A DNA stretch of 5,869 nt from JACQID01 sp035290885. Lineage in GTDB: Archaea; Aenigmatarchaeota; Aenigmatarchaeia; GW2011-AR5. The notes under the pieces are model-generated. The model was not told where the DNA came from and did no database searches. It worked only from the letters and a program-made list of their open reading frames with translations. The stretch covers positions 1 through 5,869 of the forward strand of contig DATDTL010000071.1 in the NCBI GenBank assembly GCA_035290885.1, written 5' to 3'. Of the stretch, positions 1 through 4,810 are shown in pieces; positions within the stretch are counted from its first letter, which is position 1, and each line of letters starts with the position of its first letter. Made by a program: the position numbers and the translations under genes.

Positions 1-66
1 ACCGAGAAAAGCTATATGTTTGAAGGGACGGGCAAGCCACAGGGCATGAAGGTAATTGTGGATTAA
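1..66 (+). CDS. C-terminal fragment of an unidentified protein
   Basis: Frame 1 is open from the first base and ends at TAA 64-66, giving 21 residues that end in GMKVIVD. The fragment enters from outside the window and is too short for family recognition. The stop lies directly beside a TATA-like box (69-76), so the gene probably ends here and the next transcription unit begins. It could be a chance open frame, but frame, stop and promoter spacing agree with a real gene end. No function can be assigned. Confidence 0.5.
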   Translation, partial: TEKSYMFEGTGKPQGMKVIVD

Positions 67-68
67 AC

Positions 69-76
69 TTATAAAT
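69..76 (+). promoter_or_regulatory. TATA-like box (distal) upstream of the PEGA-repeat gene
   Basis: TTATAAAT sits immediately after the stop of the upstream gene and matches the archaeal box A pattern. Transcription would be expected to start near 98, leaving a leader of about 40-58 bases before the candidate ATGs at 138, 147 and 156. A second box lies nearer the gene, so which one is used is open. Confidence 0.4.
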
Positions 77-124
77 GCCTTTGCGCAAACATCCATAGAA
101 CGGCGTAAAATGCGAAAAATAACG

Positions 125-132
125 TTTAAATA
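125..132 (+). promoter_or_regulatory. TATA-like box (proximal) of the PEGA-repeat gene
   Basis: TTTAAATA follows the purine-rich stretch GCGAAAAATAACG, which could act as a BRE. Its centre is about 27 bases before ATG 156, the same spacing seen at three other genes in this window. This would give a leaderless mRNA starting at that ATG, and would place the ATGs at 138 and 147 upstream of the transcript. Confidence 0.45.
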
Positions 133-155
133 GAAGAATGAGGCATATGAGAAGA

Positions 156-1676
156 ATGCAGACCTCCAATCTCAGAAAATCCGCTATTCTTAACGCTATT
201 TTCGCAATATCATTTGTTCTGCTCTTAAGCGGCATCGGATTCTCGGCCAACCTCACGGGTAATGTGTCCATAACTACCGTGCCTGCCGGAGCGTACGTTT
301 ACGCTGATGTACATCCCGCGACTACATGGAGCAGCCCTGCCAAATTCAGGCTGCCCGTAGGCAACCAGAGCATAAGGATTGAGAAAGTCGGCTATGCGCC
401 TTATACAGGCGTCGTTGAGATACTTGCCGGCAAGACAACGGCGTTGAACATTAGCCTGACGGCCGGCCCAACCGGAAACCTTACAGTTTATACGATACCT
501 TCAGGGGCTTCAGTAAGCATATACGCGCAAGGCAAATATTTTATAGCGTCAAGAACAAGTTCATTTACGGTTCCTTTGAATCCGGGAAACTATACGGCTA
601 AAATCTCCAAAGGCAACTACGAATCATATACGACATCATTTATAATTACTCAAAATGCCAGAACAAAATTGCAGATTGCACTGAAAGTGCTTACCGGCAA
701 TTTATCCATAACATCTGCGCCTTCCGGCGCGAAAGTTTATAGAAACGGAATCTATTTGTCCAATACGCCATACAACCAAGTTACAATAGTCGGCAATTAT
801 TCCATAAGGCTGGATTTGGATGGTTATGCTTCGTATAACAACGCTACAGTTCAGATATTTCCGGGCGTAAAAACGGCAATAAACGCCAAACTTATGCCTT
901 TGAATATTCCAACCACGACAACTACGCTGCCTCCGGTTAATACGACTACTACGACTGTTCCAACCACGACAACTACGATACCACTGAGCGGCACGGGCAA
1001 CTTGAGTATCGCAGTATCTCCGACTGCGTCTTACGCGTATATAGACGGCGTGATGTATCCTTATTATCTGGCGCCGCTGACAATATACAATTTGGCTGCC
1101 GGGACGCATTCCGTGATGCTTGAAAAACTAGGATACCTGACAACGACAAGATCCGTAGAAATAACAGGCGGCAGGACTACGGCTCTGAACGTGATGCTGA
1201 GCGCGCTTCCAAATTTCAAGGGCAATCTATCGTTCATTACCAGCCCTGCCGGCGCAGCGGTATATGTTGACAGGGCATTCAGGGGAAGTTCGCCGGTGAC
1301 TGTTTATAATCTTACAGTGGGAAATTATACCGTTTCAGTTATGAAACTCGGCTATACCGATCTGAATTTCAGGACCGAGGTATTCAAGGGAATTACAGGG
1401 ATTCTCAATCTGACGCTGACATTGATGCCTCCGCCGACCAACGGGACGCTGATAGTTTCTTCAATTCCGACGGGCGCCACTGTGTATGTGAATAGCCTGA
1501 ATGCCGGTCTTACTACTCTGAACGTCAGCCTTCTTTCCGGAAACTATTCCGTGATGGTTCAAAAAGCCGGTTATGTAAGCCAGAACAGGACAGCTGAAAT
1601 ACTCCGAGGCGGGGTACTGAGATTAAGCTTCAATTTAACTGCTGTTTCTGTCGCAGGTATGGCAACGGCTAAATGA
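156..1676 (+). CDS. Secreted six-repeat PEGA-domain surface protein with Thr-rich linker
   Basis: The frame is open from ATG 138. I prefer ATG 156 (506 aa) because a TATA-like box at 125-132 would then give a leaderless transcript; ATG 138 would add six residues. Residues 1-31 look like a Sec signal peptide: basic R7 K8, a hydrophobic stretch 11-29, and likely cleavage after FSA31. The rest is six PEGA-like beta-sandwich repeats of about 70 residues, roughly 33-104, 106-179, 180-248, 280-351, 354-424 and 429-497. Each starts with (T)GNLS-type strands, then P-x-GA-x-VY, then GNYS/GYxx. A Thr/Pro linker (251-279) separates repeats 3 and 4. Twenty N-x-S/T sequons suggest heavy glycosylation. There is no C-terminal membrane helix, so it is either released or held by other envelope components. 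PEGA domains are common in surface proteins, but the ligand is unknown. No neighbour indicates a specific partner. Confidence 0.85.
   Translation: MQTSNLRKSAILNAIFAISFVLLLSGIGFSANLTGNVSITTVPAGAYVYADVHPATTWSSPAKFRLPVGNQSIRIEKVGYAPYTGVVEILAGKTTALNISLTAGPTGNLTVYTIPSGASVSIYAQGKYFIASRTSSFTVPLNPGNYTAKISKGNYESYTTSFIITQNARTKLQIALKVLTGNLSITSAPSGAKVYRNGIYLSNTPYNQVTIVGNYSIRLDLDGYASYNNATVQIFPGVKTAINAKLMPLNIPTTTTTLPPVNTTTTTVPTTTTTIPLSGTGNLSIAVSPTASYAYIDGVMYPYYLAPLTIYNLAAGTHSVMLEKLGYLTTTRSVEITGGRTTALNVMLSALPNFKGNLSFITSPAGAAVYVDRAFRGSSPVTVYNLTVGNYTVSVMKLGYTDLNFRTEVFKGITGILNLTLTLMPPPTNGTLIVSSIPTGATVYVNSLNAGLTTLNVSLLSGNYSVMVQKAGYVSQNRTAEILRGGVLRLSFNLTAVSVAGMATAK
907..977 (+). repeat. Perfect 20-bp direct repeat encoding the Thr-rich linker
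   Basis: Positions 907-926 and 958-977 are identical over 20 bases and lie 51 bases (17 codons) apart, in frame. They encode the P-T-T-T-T-T blocks of the linker between PEGA repeats 3 and 4. The in-frame spacing suggests recent internal duplication or slippage within a low-complexity, probably O-glycosylated stalk. Two copies inside a coding frame rule out a CRISPR reading. Confidence 0.8.
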
Positions 1677-1830
1677 AAGCTATGATACGGGCAAGAAGGT
1701 CTTGCCCATAATACTAGGCTTTGGCCAAAAAGCAGTAAGCCGGCACAAGATATTGTGATTGCAGTTGCATGGAACACAACCTGTTGGCTTCTTCCGGATT
1801 TATTAGGCGAAACCGCCATATCATGCCTAC
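1677..1830. other. Intergenic region with clustered small inverted repeats
   Basis: No credible gene is seen between the PEGA gene and the kinase promoter. Besides the strong hairpin at 1689-1707, the stretch contains a 5-bp stem 1718-1722/1729-1733 around GGCCAA, CACAA/TTGTG at 1744-1748/1753-1757, and GGCG/CGCC at 1806-1809/1814-1817. Each minor stem is weak alone. I found no convincing C and D box pair on either strand. Confidence 0.4.
1689..1707 (+). terminator. Strong hairpin 12 bp after the PEGA gene stop, possible 3' end structure
   Basis: GGGCAAGA (1689-1696) pairs perfectly with TCTTGCCC (1700-1707) around an AGG loop, giving an 8-bp stem. It begins 12 bases after the stop codon of the PEGA gene. 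There is no T-run behind it, and archaeal termination usually relies on T-tracts, so it may instead stabilise the mRNA 3' end. The structure is clear but its role is inferred. Confidence 0.45.
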
Positions 1831-1838
1831 TTTAATAT
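1831..1838 (+). promoter_or_regulatory. TATA-like box of the cytidylate kinase gene
   Basis: TTTAATAT is centred about 26 bases before ATG 1860. That is the spacing expected between an archaeal TATA box and the transcription start, so the mRNA would begin at the ATG without a leader. No Shine-Dalgarno-like sequence precedes this ATG, consistent with leaderless translation. Confidence 0.55.
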
Positions 1839-1859
1839 TTCAGATGTATGAATGATATT

Positions 1860-2393
1860 ATGACCGTAATAGCCATCTCCGGCCAGCCGGGTTGCGGCTC
1901 CACGACTACCGGAAGGCTTCTTGCGAAGAAGCTTGGCCTTGAGTTCTTTTCTGCTGGCGAATACTTCAAGAGCTTCTCAAAAGGCAAGACGCAGGAGGCC
2001 GTGGAATTCCTTGGCAGCGAAAAAGGCTCGTCAAAGGATTTTCACGAAGCGATAGACAAGCTGATGATTGGAAAAGCAAAAAAAGGCAACGTGGTTGTGG
2101 ACGGCAAGCTGGCGATTCATTTCCTAAAAGAAATAGCGGATGTCAGGGTGTGGCTCAAGGCATCGCCGGCAAAAAGAGCGGAAAGATATGCCAAAAGGGA
2201 CGAGGTGAGCGTTGAGGCTGCCGGCCGGACCGTAGCTGAAAAGGACGCTCTCGAAAGGAAGACGTTCAGGAAGCTTTACGGGTTTGACACGTTCTTGCAG
2301 GAAAAAGAGGCCGATATGGCGGTGGATACGTCGGGCAAAACGCCGGAAGAGATAGTTTCAGAAATATCTGCGTTCGTGAAGCGAAAAGTATAA
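1860..2393 (+). CDS. cmk: Cytidylate kinase (CMP kinase), archaeal type
   Basis: This 177-residue protein fits the compact archaeal CMP/dCMP kinase family, which transfers a phosphate from ATP to CMP in the cytosol for CTP supply. Visible features are the P-loop at 8-16 (GQPGCGSTT), the NMP-binding SAG motif at 31-33, VVVDGK at 78-83, the basic lid region AKRAERYAKRD at 104-114, and the R-x3-R-x2-YG-x-D signature ending at D143. I chose ATG 1860 because the family normally starts a few residues before the first beta strand, and a TATA-like box lies 26 bases upstream. ATG 1848 would add four residues. The usual P-loop lysine is Ser14. I recall Thr at this site in some archaeal members, so activity is not excluded. 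The PurD-like gene follows after 40 bp with its own promoter signal. Confidence 0.88.
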   Translation: MTVIAISGQPGCGSTTTGRLLAKKLGLEFFSAGEYFKSFSKGKTQEAVEFLGSEKGSSKDFHEAIDKLMIGKAKKGNVVVDGKLAIHFLKEIADVRVWLKASPAKRAERYAKRDEVSVEAAGRTVAEKDALERKTFRKLYGFDTFLQEKEADMAVDTSGKTPEEIVSEISAFVKRKV

Positions 2394-2395
2394 AT
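2389..2395 (+). promoter_or_regulatory. TATA-like box overlapping the kinase stop, for the PurD-like gene
   Basis: TATAAAT contains the TAA stop (2391-2393) of the kinase gene. Transcription would be expected near 2418, leaving a leader of about 16 bases before ATG 2434. GAGGAAAGGA (2416-2425) lies within or at the edge of that leader and is the only purine-rich, Shine-Dalgarno-like stretch before a start in this window. Read-through from the kinase gene is also possible. Confidence 0.45.
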
Positions 2396-2433
2396 TATTT
2401 TACCTACAAATAATTGAGGAAAGGATAACTCAC

Positions 2434-3726
2434 ATGGTACCCAAAAACTTCTTGTTTGTTTCTCTGGAAGGCCTTATAAGTGACGTAGCTTGGCAGGTAG
2501 TCAAGGAAGGGCATAACGTCAAATATTTCATAGACAGCAAGGACGAGAAGGCCGTGGCAGACGGTTTTGTTCCAAAGACCGACGACTGGGAAAAGGACGT
2601 GGAATGGGCGGACGTCATAGTTTTTGACGACGTGCTTGGACAGGGCGAGAAGGCCCAGAAACTCCGCCAGCAGGGCAAGCTCGTCGTTGGCGGAACGCCG
2701 TACACGGACAAGCTTGAGGATGACCGCGGCTTTGGCCAGAATGAGCTGAAAAAGGCCGGCGTGCCTATAATACCGCAGGAGAATTTCACTTCTTTTGACA
2801 AGGCGATAGAATACGTCAAGCAGAACCCGAACAAGTACGTGATAAAGCCGAGCGGCGAGGCGCAAAACGTGAAGCAGCTGCTTTTTGTCGGCGAAGAGGA
2901 AGACGGCAAGGACATACTTCATATGCTTGAGGACTACAAGGCCACGTGGTCCAACAGGATAAAGGAATTTCAATTACAGCGAAAGATAAACGGCGTGGAA
3001 GTTGCTGTAGGCGCGTTCTTCAACGGCTATGAATTCATGCAGCCGATAAACGTCAATTTCGAGCACAAGAAGCTTTTTCCGGGCAACATAGGGCCGTCCA
3101 CGGGCGAGATGGGAACATCAATGTTTTTTAGCGAGCCGAACAGGATATTCTCGGCAACGCTGAAAAAAATGGAATCTGTCCTAAGGCGTGAAAAATACGT
3201 GGGCTACATAGACATCAACTGCATAGTCAACAACAACGGAATATATCCCCTAGAATTCACGTCGCGCTTCGGATACCCGACGATAAGCATACAGCAGGAA
3301 GGGCTGCTCATGCCCATGGGAGAATTCCTGCACGGCATGGCAGAAGGGACGCTCTCCAAGTTCAAGGCGAGAAGCGGCTTTCAGGTCGGCGTCAGAATAG
3401 TCGTGCCGCCGTATCCGTACAAGGACAAGAGGCTCTTTGAGACGTATTCGAAGGATGCCGTCATCATGTTCAAGAAGCCGGATTTTGCCGGCATACACAT
3501 AGAAGACATCAGGAAGTTCAACAACGAGTGGCTCGTCACAAGCATCAAGGGCGTAGCTTTGATAGTCGTGGGCCTTGGCCAGACCATGAAGCAGGCACAG
3601 GCACAGGCCTACAACAGGATTGAAAACATCATGATACCCAACATGTACTATAGAAAAGACATCGGCGACCGCTGGTTTGAGGACAGCGACAAGCTGCACA
3701 ACTGGGGCTATTTGAGGGAAGCCTGA
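2434..3726 (+). CDS. Phosphoribosylamine-glycine ligase-like (PurD-family) ATP-grasp protein
   Basis: This 430-residue protein has the GAR synthetase architecture: a Rossmann-like N-domain (about 1-105), an ATP-grasp core (about 106-300) and a C-terminal domain (about 310-430). PurD-like landmarks are ELKKAGVPI (104-112), YVIKPSG (135-141), EHKKLFPGNIGPSTGEMGT (210-228, compare GPNTGGMGA), PLEFTSRFG (272-280) and YYRKDIGDRW (405-414, compare YRxDIGxR). True GAR synthetase joins phosphoribosylamine and glycine using ATP in purine synthesis. Deviations are clear: the N-terminal G-x-GGREHA motif is replaced by FVSLEGLISDVAW, the usual E-x-N metal pair is E274-x-T276, and the following GDPE is GYPT. 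No other purine gene is visible. It may be a divergent PurD or a family member with another acceptor. The start is supported by GAGGAAAGGA about 9-18 bases upstream. Confidence 0.8.
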   Translation: MVPKNFLFVSLEGLISDVAWQVVKEGHNVKYFIDSKDEKAVADGFVPKTDDWEKDVEWADVIVFDDVLGQGEKAQKLRQQGKLVVGGTPYTDKLEDDRGFGQNELKKAGVPIIPQENFTSFDKAIEYVKQNPNKYVIKPSGEAQNVKQLLFVGEEEDGKDILHMLEDYKATWSNRIKEFQLQRKINGVEVAVGAFFNGYEFMQPINVNFEHKKLFPGNIGPSTGEMGTSMFFSEPNRIFSATLKKMESVLRREKYVGYIDINCIVNNNGIYPLEFTSRFGYPTISIQQEGLLMPMGEFLHGMAEGTLSKFKARSGFQVGVRIVVPPYPYKDKRLFETYSKDAVIMFKKPDFAGIHIEDIRKFNNEWLVTSIKGVALIVVGLGQTMKQAQAQAYNRIENIMIPNMYYRKDIGDRWFEDSDKLHNWGYLREA

Positions 3727-3739
3727 AGGCTTCAGATAA

Positions 3740-3798
3740 GAAGGAACGCCAAATGCAGTCGGCATCCGGAAAATTGAAATGTTTTCTGGCGTTTCTTC
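3740..3798 (+). terminator. Large structured hairpin after the PurD-like gene
   Basis: Bases 3740-3751 pair with 3787-3798 over 12 bp, with one G-T wobble. Inside, ATGC (3753-3756) pairs with GCAT (3762-3765) around a 5-base loop. The wobble would become an A-C mismatch on the minus strand, so the fold favours plus-strand RNA, that is, the PurD-like 3' end. It could be a transcript-end structure or part of a small RNA. The pairing is seen directly; the role is inferred. Confidence 0.45.
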
Positions 3799-3863
3799 CG
3801 TTTCGGCAGCGTTCCCCCGATTTTCTCACGGTTTTCATCGTCAGCAGTGTCGTTAGCTTATTT

Positions 3864-3872
3864 CTATATAAG
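3864..3872. promoter_or_regulatory. Orphan TATA-like box in the convergent region
   Basis: CTATATAAG is a good archaeal TATA match on the plus strand and, as CTTATATAG, on the minus strand. Neither neighbouring protein gene needs a promoter here. A plus-strand transcript would start near 3894 and run antisense into the HIT gene. A minus-strand transcript would start near 3842 and pass through the 3740-3798 hairpin. It may be a chance AT-rich word. Confidence 0.3.
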
Positions 3873-3914
3873 TCCGCGACGTTGCTAAAACCAAGGAATC
3901 AACTATACCCTTAT

Positions 3915-4406
3915 TTATAATGGCATTGACTTCATGGCAGCCTTTATCTTTGCGTAAGTCTGTTCCAGTATCTCGGGCATTACCTTTGTTCCGGCAACCG
4001 GAACCATGAAATTAACGTCGTGCTTCCAGCGCGGCACCACGTGCATGTGGACGTGCTTGTCAAAGCCCGCTCCGGCAAGCCTGCCTTGGTTGATTCCCAT
4101 GTTGAAGCCCTCGGCCTTCACTGCCTTTTCTAGTATGACGGAGAATTTCGCAGCGATGCCGGTCATCCCGCTCCTTTCCTCTTCGGTCATGCGCGCTATG
4201 CGGTCGACATGGCGGTAGGGGGAGACCATGATGTGTCCCGGCGAGTACGGATACGCGTTAAGCATCACAAAGACATTCCCGCCTCTGTATAGAATATAGT
4301 TCTTTTCATCCTGTTTTTCCCTAGGCAGATGGCAGAAAATGCACTTCTGCTTCTTGAATGCGTTCTTGACATACTCCAGCCTCCACGGCGCCCACAACCT
4401 TTTCAT
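3915..4406 (-). CDS. HIT-family nucleotide hydrolase/transferase
   Basis: This 163-residue histidine-triad protein has all the main family marks: the N-terminal MKRLWAPWR typical of archaeal members, a C-x2-C pair at 22-25 that may bind zinc, LNAYPYSPGH (49-58), R65-H66, NQG (106-108), AGAG (111-114) and the catalytic triad motif H118-V-H120-M-H122. HIT enzymes act in the cytosol through a covalent nucleotidyl-His intermediate on substrates such as Ap4A or nucleoside phosphoramidates; the substrate cannot be told here. I chose the ATG at 4406 because conservation begins there and a TATA-like box lies 26 bases upstream. The ATG at 4430 would add eight residues. It faces the PurD-like gene convergently and the tRNA divergently. 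Confidence 0.9.
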   Translation of the reverse strand: MKRLWAPWRLEYVKNAFKKQKCIFCHLPREKQDEKNYILYRGGNVFVMLNAYPYSPGHIMVSPYRHVDRIARMTEEERSGMTGIAAKFSVILEKAVKAEGFNMGINQGRLAGAGFDKHVHMHVVPRWKHDVNFMVPVAGTKVMPEILEQTYAKIKAAMKSMPL

Positions 4407-4428
4407 GTTTTTAATTGGCGTAAAGAGC

Positions 4429-4436
4429 ATTAAAGT
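4429..4436. promoter_or_regulatory. TATA-like box shared by the HIT gene and tRNA-Ala
   Basis: The sequence ATTAAAGT reads ACTTTAAT on the minus strand. Its centre is about 26 bases before the HIT ATG at 4406 and about 30 bases before the tRNA 5' end at 4463. Both distances fit archaeal transcription starts, so one box could serve both directions in this 56-bp gap. A second AT-rich box at 4450-4457 complicates the assignment. Confidence 0.4.
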
Positions 4437-4449
4437 TTGCTGTATGATG

Positions 4450-4457
4450 TAAATATA
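4450..4457 (-). promoter_or_regulatory. Second TATA-like box in the divergent HIT/tRNA region
   Basis: TAAATATA on the plus strand reads TATATTTA on the minus strand. It is too close (6 bases) to the tRNA 5' end to promote the tRNA. On the minus strand it would start a transcript near 4427, giving the HIT mRNA a short leader of about 20 bases to ATG 4406, or nearly leaderless use of ATG 4430. Confidence 0.35.
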
Positions 4458-4462
4458 CGCAC

Positions 4463-4583
4463 GGGCTGGTAGATCAACGGAAGATCGCTACCTTCGCAAT
4501 GCCCGCGGCTATGCCGCGTCGCATGCCATATTATATGGCAACGGATAAGGTAGAGGCTTCGGGTTCAAATCCCGACCAGTCCA
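4463..4583 (+). tRNA. tRNA-Ala (anticodon CGC) with a 49-nt intron
   Basis: The cloverleaf is complete. Acceptor 4463-4469/4576-4582 has seven pairs, including G3-U70 (4465/4580), the alanine identity element, with discriminator A 4583. The D stem is GATC/GATC (4472-4475/4483-4486). The anticodon stem CTACC/GGTAG is 4488-4492/4549-4553. The T stem is TCGGG/CCCGA (4559-4563/4571-4575) around TTCAAAT. Anticodon C4495 G4496 C4497 reads GCG codons. A15-U48 fits a Levitt pair. The intron (4499-4547) is at the standard archaeal 37/38 site; removing it leaves 72 nt. CCA is not encoded and must be added by the CCA-adding enzyme. CTTTTC just downstream (4592-4597) is a possible T-rich transcript end. 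Confidence 0.93.
4499..4547 (+). other. tRNA-Ala intron with BHB-like splice structure
   Basis: TTCG (4493-4496) pairs with CGGA (4542-4545) as a 4-bp central helix including one U-G. CA|A (4497-4499) and TA|A (4546-4548) are the 3-nt bulges, so cutting after the second base of each bulge releases 4499-4547. The splicing endonuclease should recognise this. The inner helix is less standard: TGCC 4500-4503 can pair with GGCA 4537-4540, leaving A4541 unpaired. That pairing competes with a perfect 7-bp hairpin, 4524-4530/4534-4540. A further 6-bp hairpin lies at 4504-4509/4513-4518. Confidence 0.85.
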
Positions 4584-4606
4584 TCCCAATCCTTTTCAAA
4601 TACGAA

Positions 4607-4625
4607 TGACGCACGAAGTGCGTCA
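4607..4625 (+). repeat. Perfect 8-bp hairpin downstream of tRNA-Ala
   Basis: TGACGCAC (4607-4614) pairs with GTGCGTCA (4618-4625) around a GAA loop. It lies 23 bases after the tRNA 3' end and follows a short T-run (CTTTTC, 4592-4597). It may help define the tRNA precursor 3' end or be a protein-binding palindrome. No function is shown by the sequence. Confidence 0.5.
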
Positions 4626-4693
4626 ACTCTATATTGAGGCGACATTATTTTTACAGTAGTTGGCATCCGGCTTTGCATGAAAAGTAGCCAATG

Positions 4694-4716
4694 AACACAA
4701 GGTGTTGTGTTTTTGA
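4694..4716 (+). terminator. Hairpin followed by a T-run, terminator-like
   Basis: AACACAA (4695-4701) pairs with TTGTGTT (4706-4712) around GGTG; G4694-T4713 can extend the stem by a wobble. A run of five T (4711-4715) overlaps and follows the stem. This resembles an intrinsic terminator, for the tRNA transcript or an unannotated small RNA upstream. Archaeal use of hairpins is less certain than of T-tracts, and both are present. Confidence 0.45.
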
Positions 4717-4781
4717 CAATGCAAAATACAACCGGTTGACCGATTTTGGACTTTAGGTGCAGCCTTGGCATCTTTCAAGTA

Positions 4782-4789
4782 TTTATATA
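4782..4789 (+). promoter_or_regulatory. TATA-like box of the pilin-like gene
   Basis: TTTATATA is a near-consensus archaeal TATA box. Its centre is about 26 bases before ATG 4811, so the transcript should start at the ATG. No Shine-Dalgarno-like sequence precedes the ATG, which agrees with a leaderless mRNA. Confidence 0.65.
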
Positions 4790-4810
4790 TTACCGTGCCC
4801 AAATAATTTA

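Larger units (their letters stand above)
3727..3914. other. Convergent intergenic region with hairpin and TATA-like box
   Basis: The PurD-like gene and the HIT gene both end into this 188-bp gap. It contains a 12-bp stem (3740-3798) and a TATA-like sequence (3864-3872). A small stem CTGAA/TTCAG (3723-3727/3731-3735) spans the PurD-like stop codon. No convincing protein gene is seen; a minus-strand frame starting at 3838 is mostly antisense to the PurD-like 3' end. Confidence 0.5.
4584..4810. other. Intergenic region with two strong hairpins, no clear gene
   Basis: This 227-bp gap between the tRNA and the pilin-like gene holds hairpins at 4607-4625 and 4694-4713, and the pilin-gene TATA-like box near its end. 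A 17-codon frame at 4606-4659 has no supporting signal. A TATA-like CTATATTG (4628-4635) could start an RNA near 4658 that would end at the second hairpin and its T-run. That small RNA is only a possibility. Confidence 0.35.

Noticed and set aside
907..977. Direct repeat as a possible CRISPR or mobile-element trace
   Set aside because: There are only two copies, both in frame inside a Thr/Pro linker, with no spacer structure, cas gene or transposase.
1677..1847. Box C/D guide RNA
   Set aside because: I looked for RUGAUGA and CUGA boxes 40-70 bases apart in the intergenic gaps on both strands and found no convincing pair.
2404..2973. Long minus-strand open frame opposite the PurD-like gene
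   Set aside because: It is fully antisense to a well-supported gene, and its composition is low-complexity with no recognisable domain. It is a shadow of the GC-rich coding strand.
3629..3838. Minus-strand 69-codon frame with seven cysteines, about 30 bases from the orphan TATA-like box
   Set aside because: About half of it, including most cysteines, is antisense to the PurD-like 3' end, and no motif is recognisable. The promoter-like box is reported separately without claiming a protein.
4606..4659. Plus-strand 17-codon frame after the tRNA
   Set aside because: It has no ribosome-binding or correctly spaced TATA signal, and its start overlaps the 4607-4625 hairpin. A chance frame is more likely.
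3761..4670. GGCATCCGG shared by the 3761-3769 and 4662-4670 intergenic regions
   Set aside because: A 9-base match is expected many times by chance in a window of this size, and the flanks do not align.
4565..4771. Minus-strand 68-codon frame next to the tRNA
   Set aside because: It overlaps the tRNA 3' end, has no recognisable domain and crosses both intergenic hairpins.
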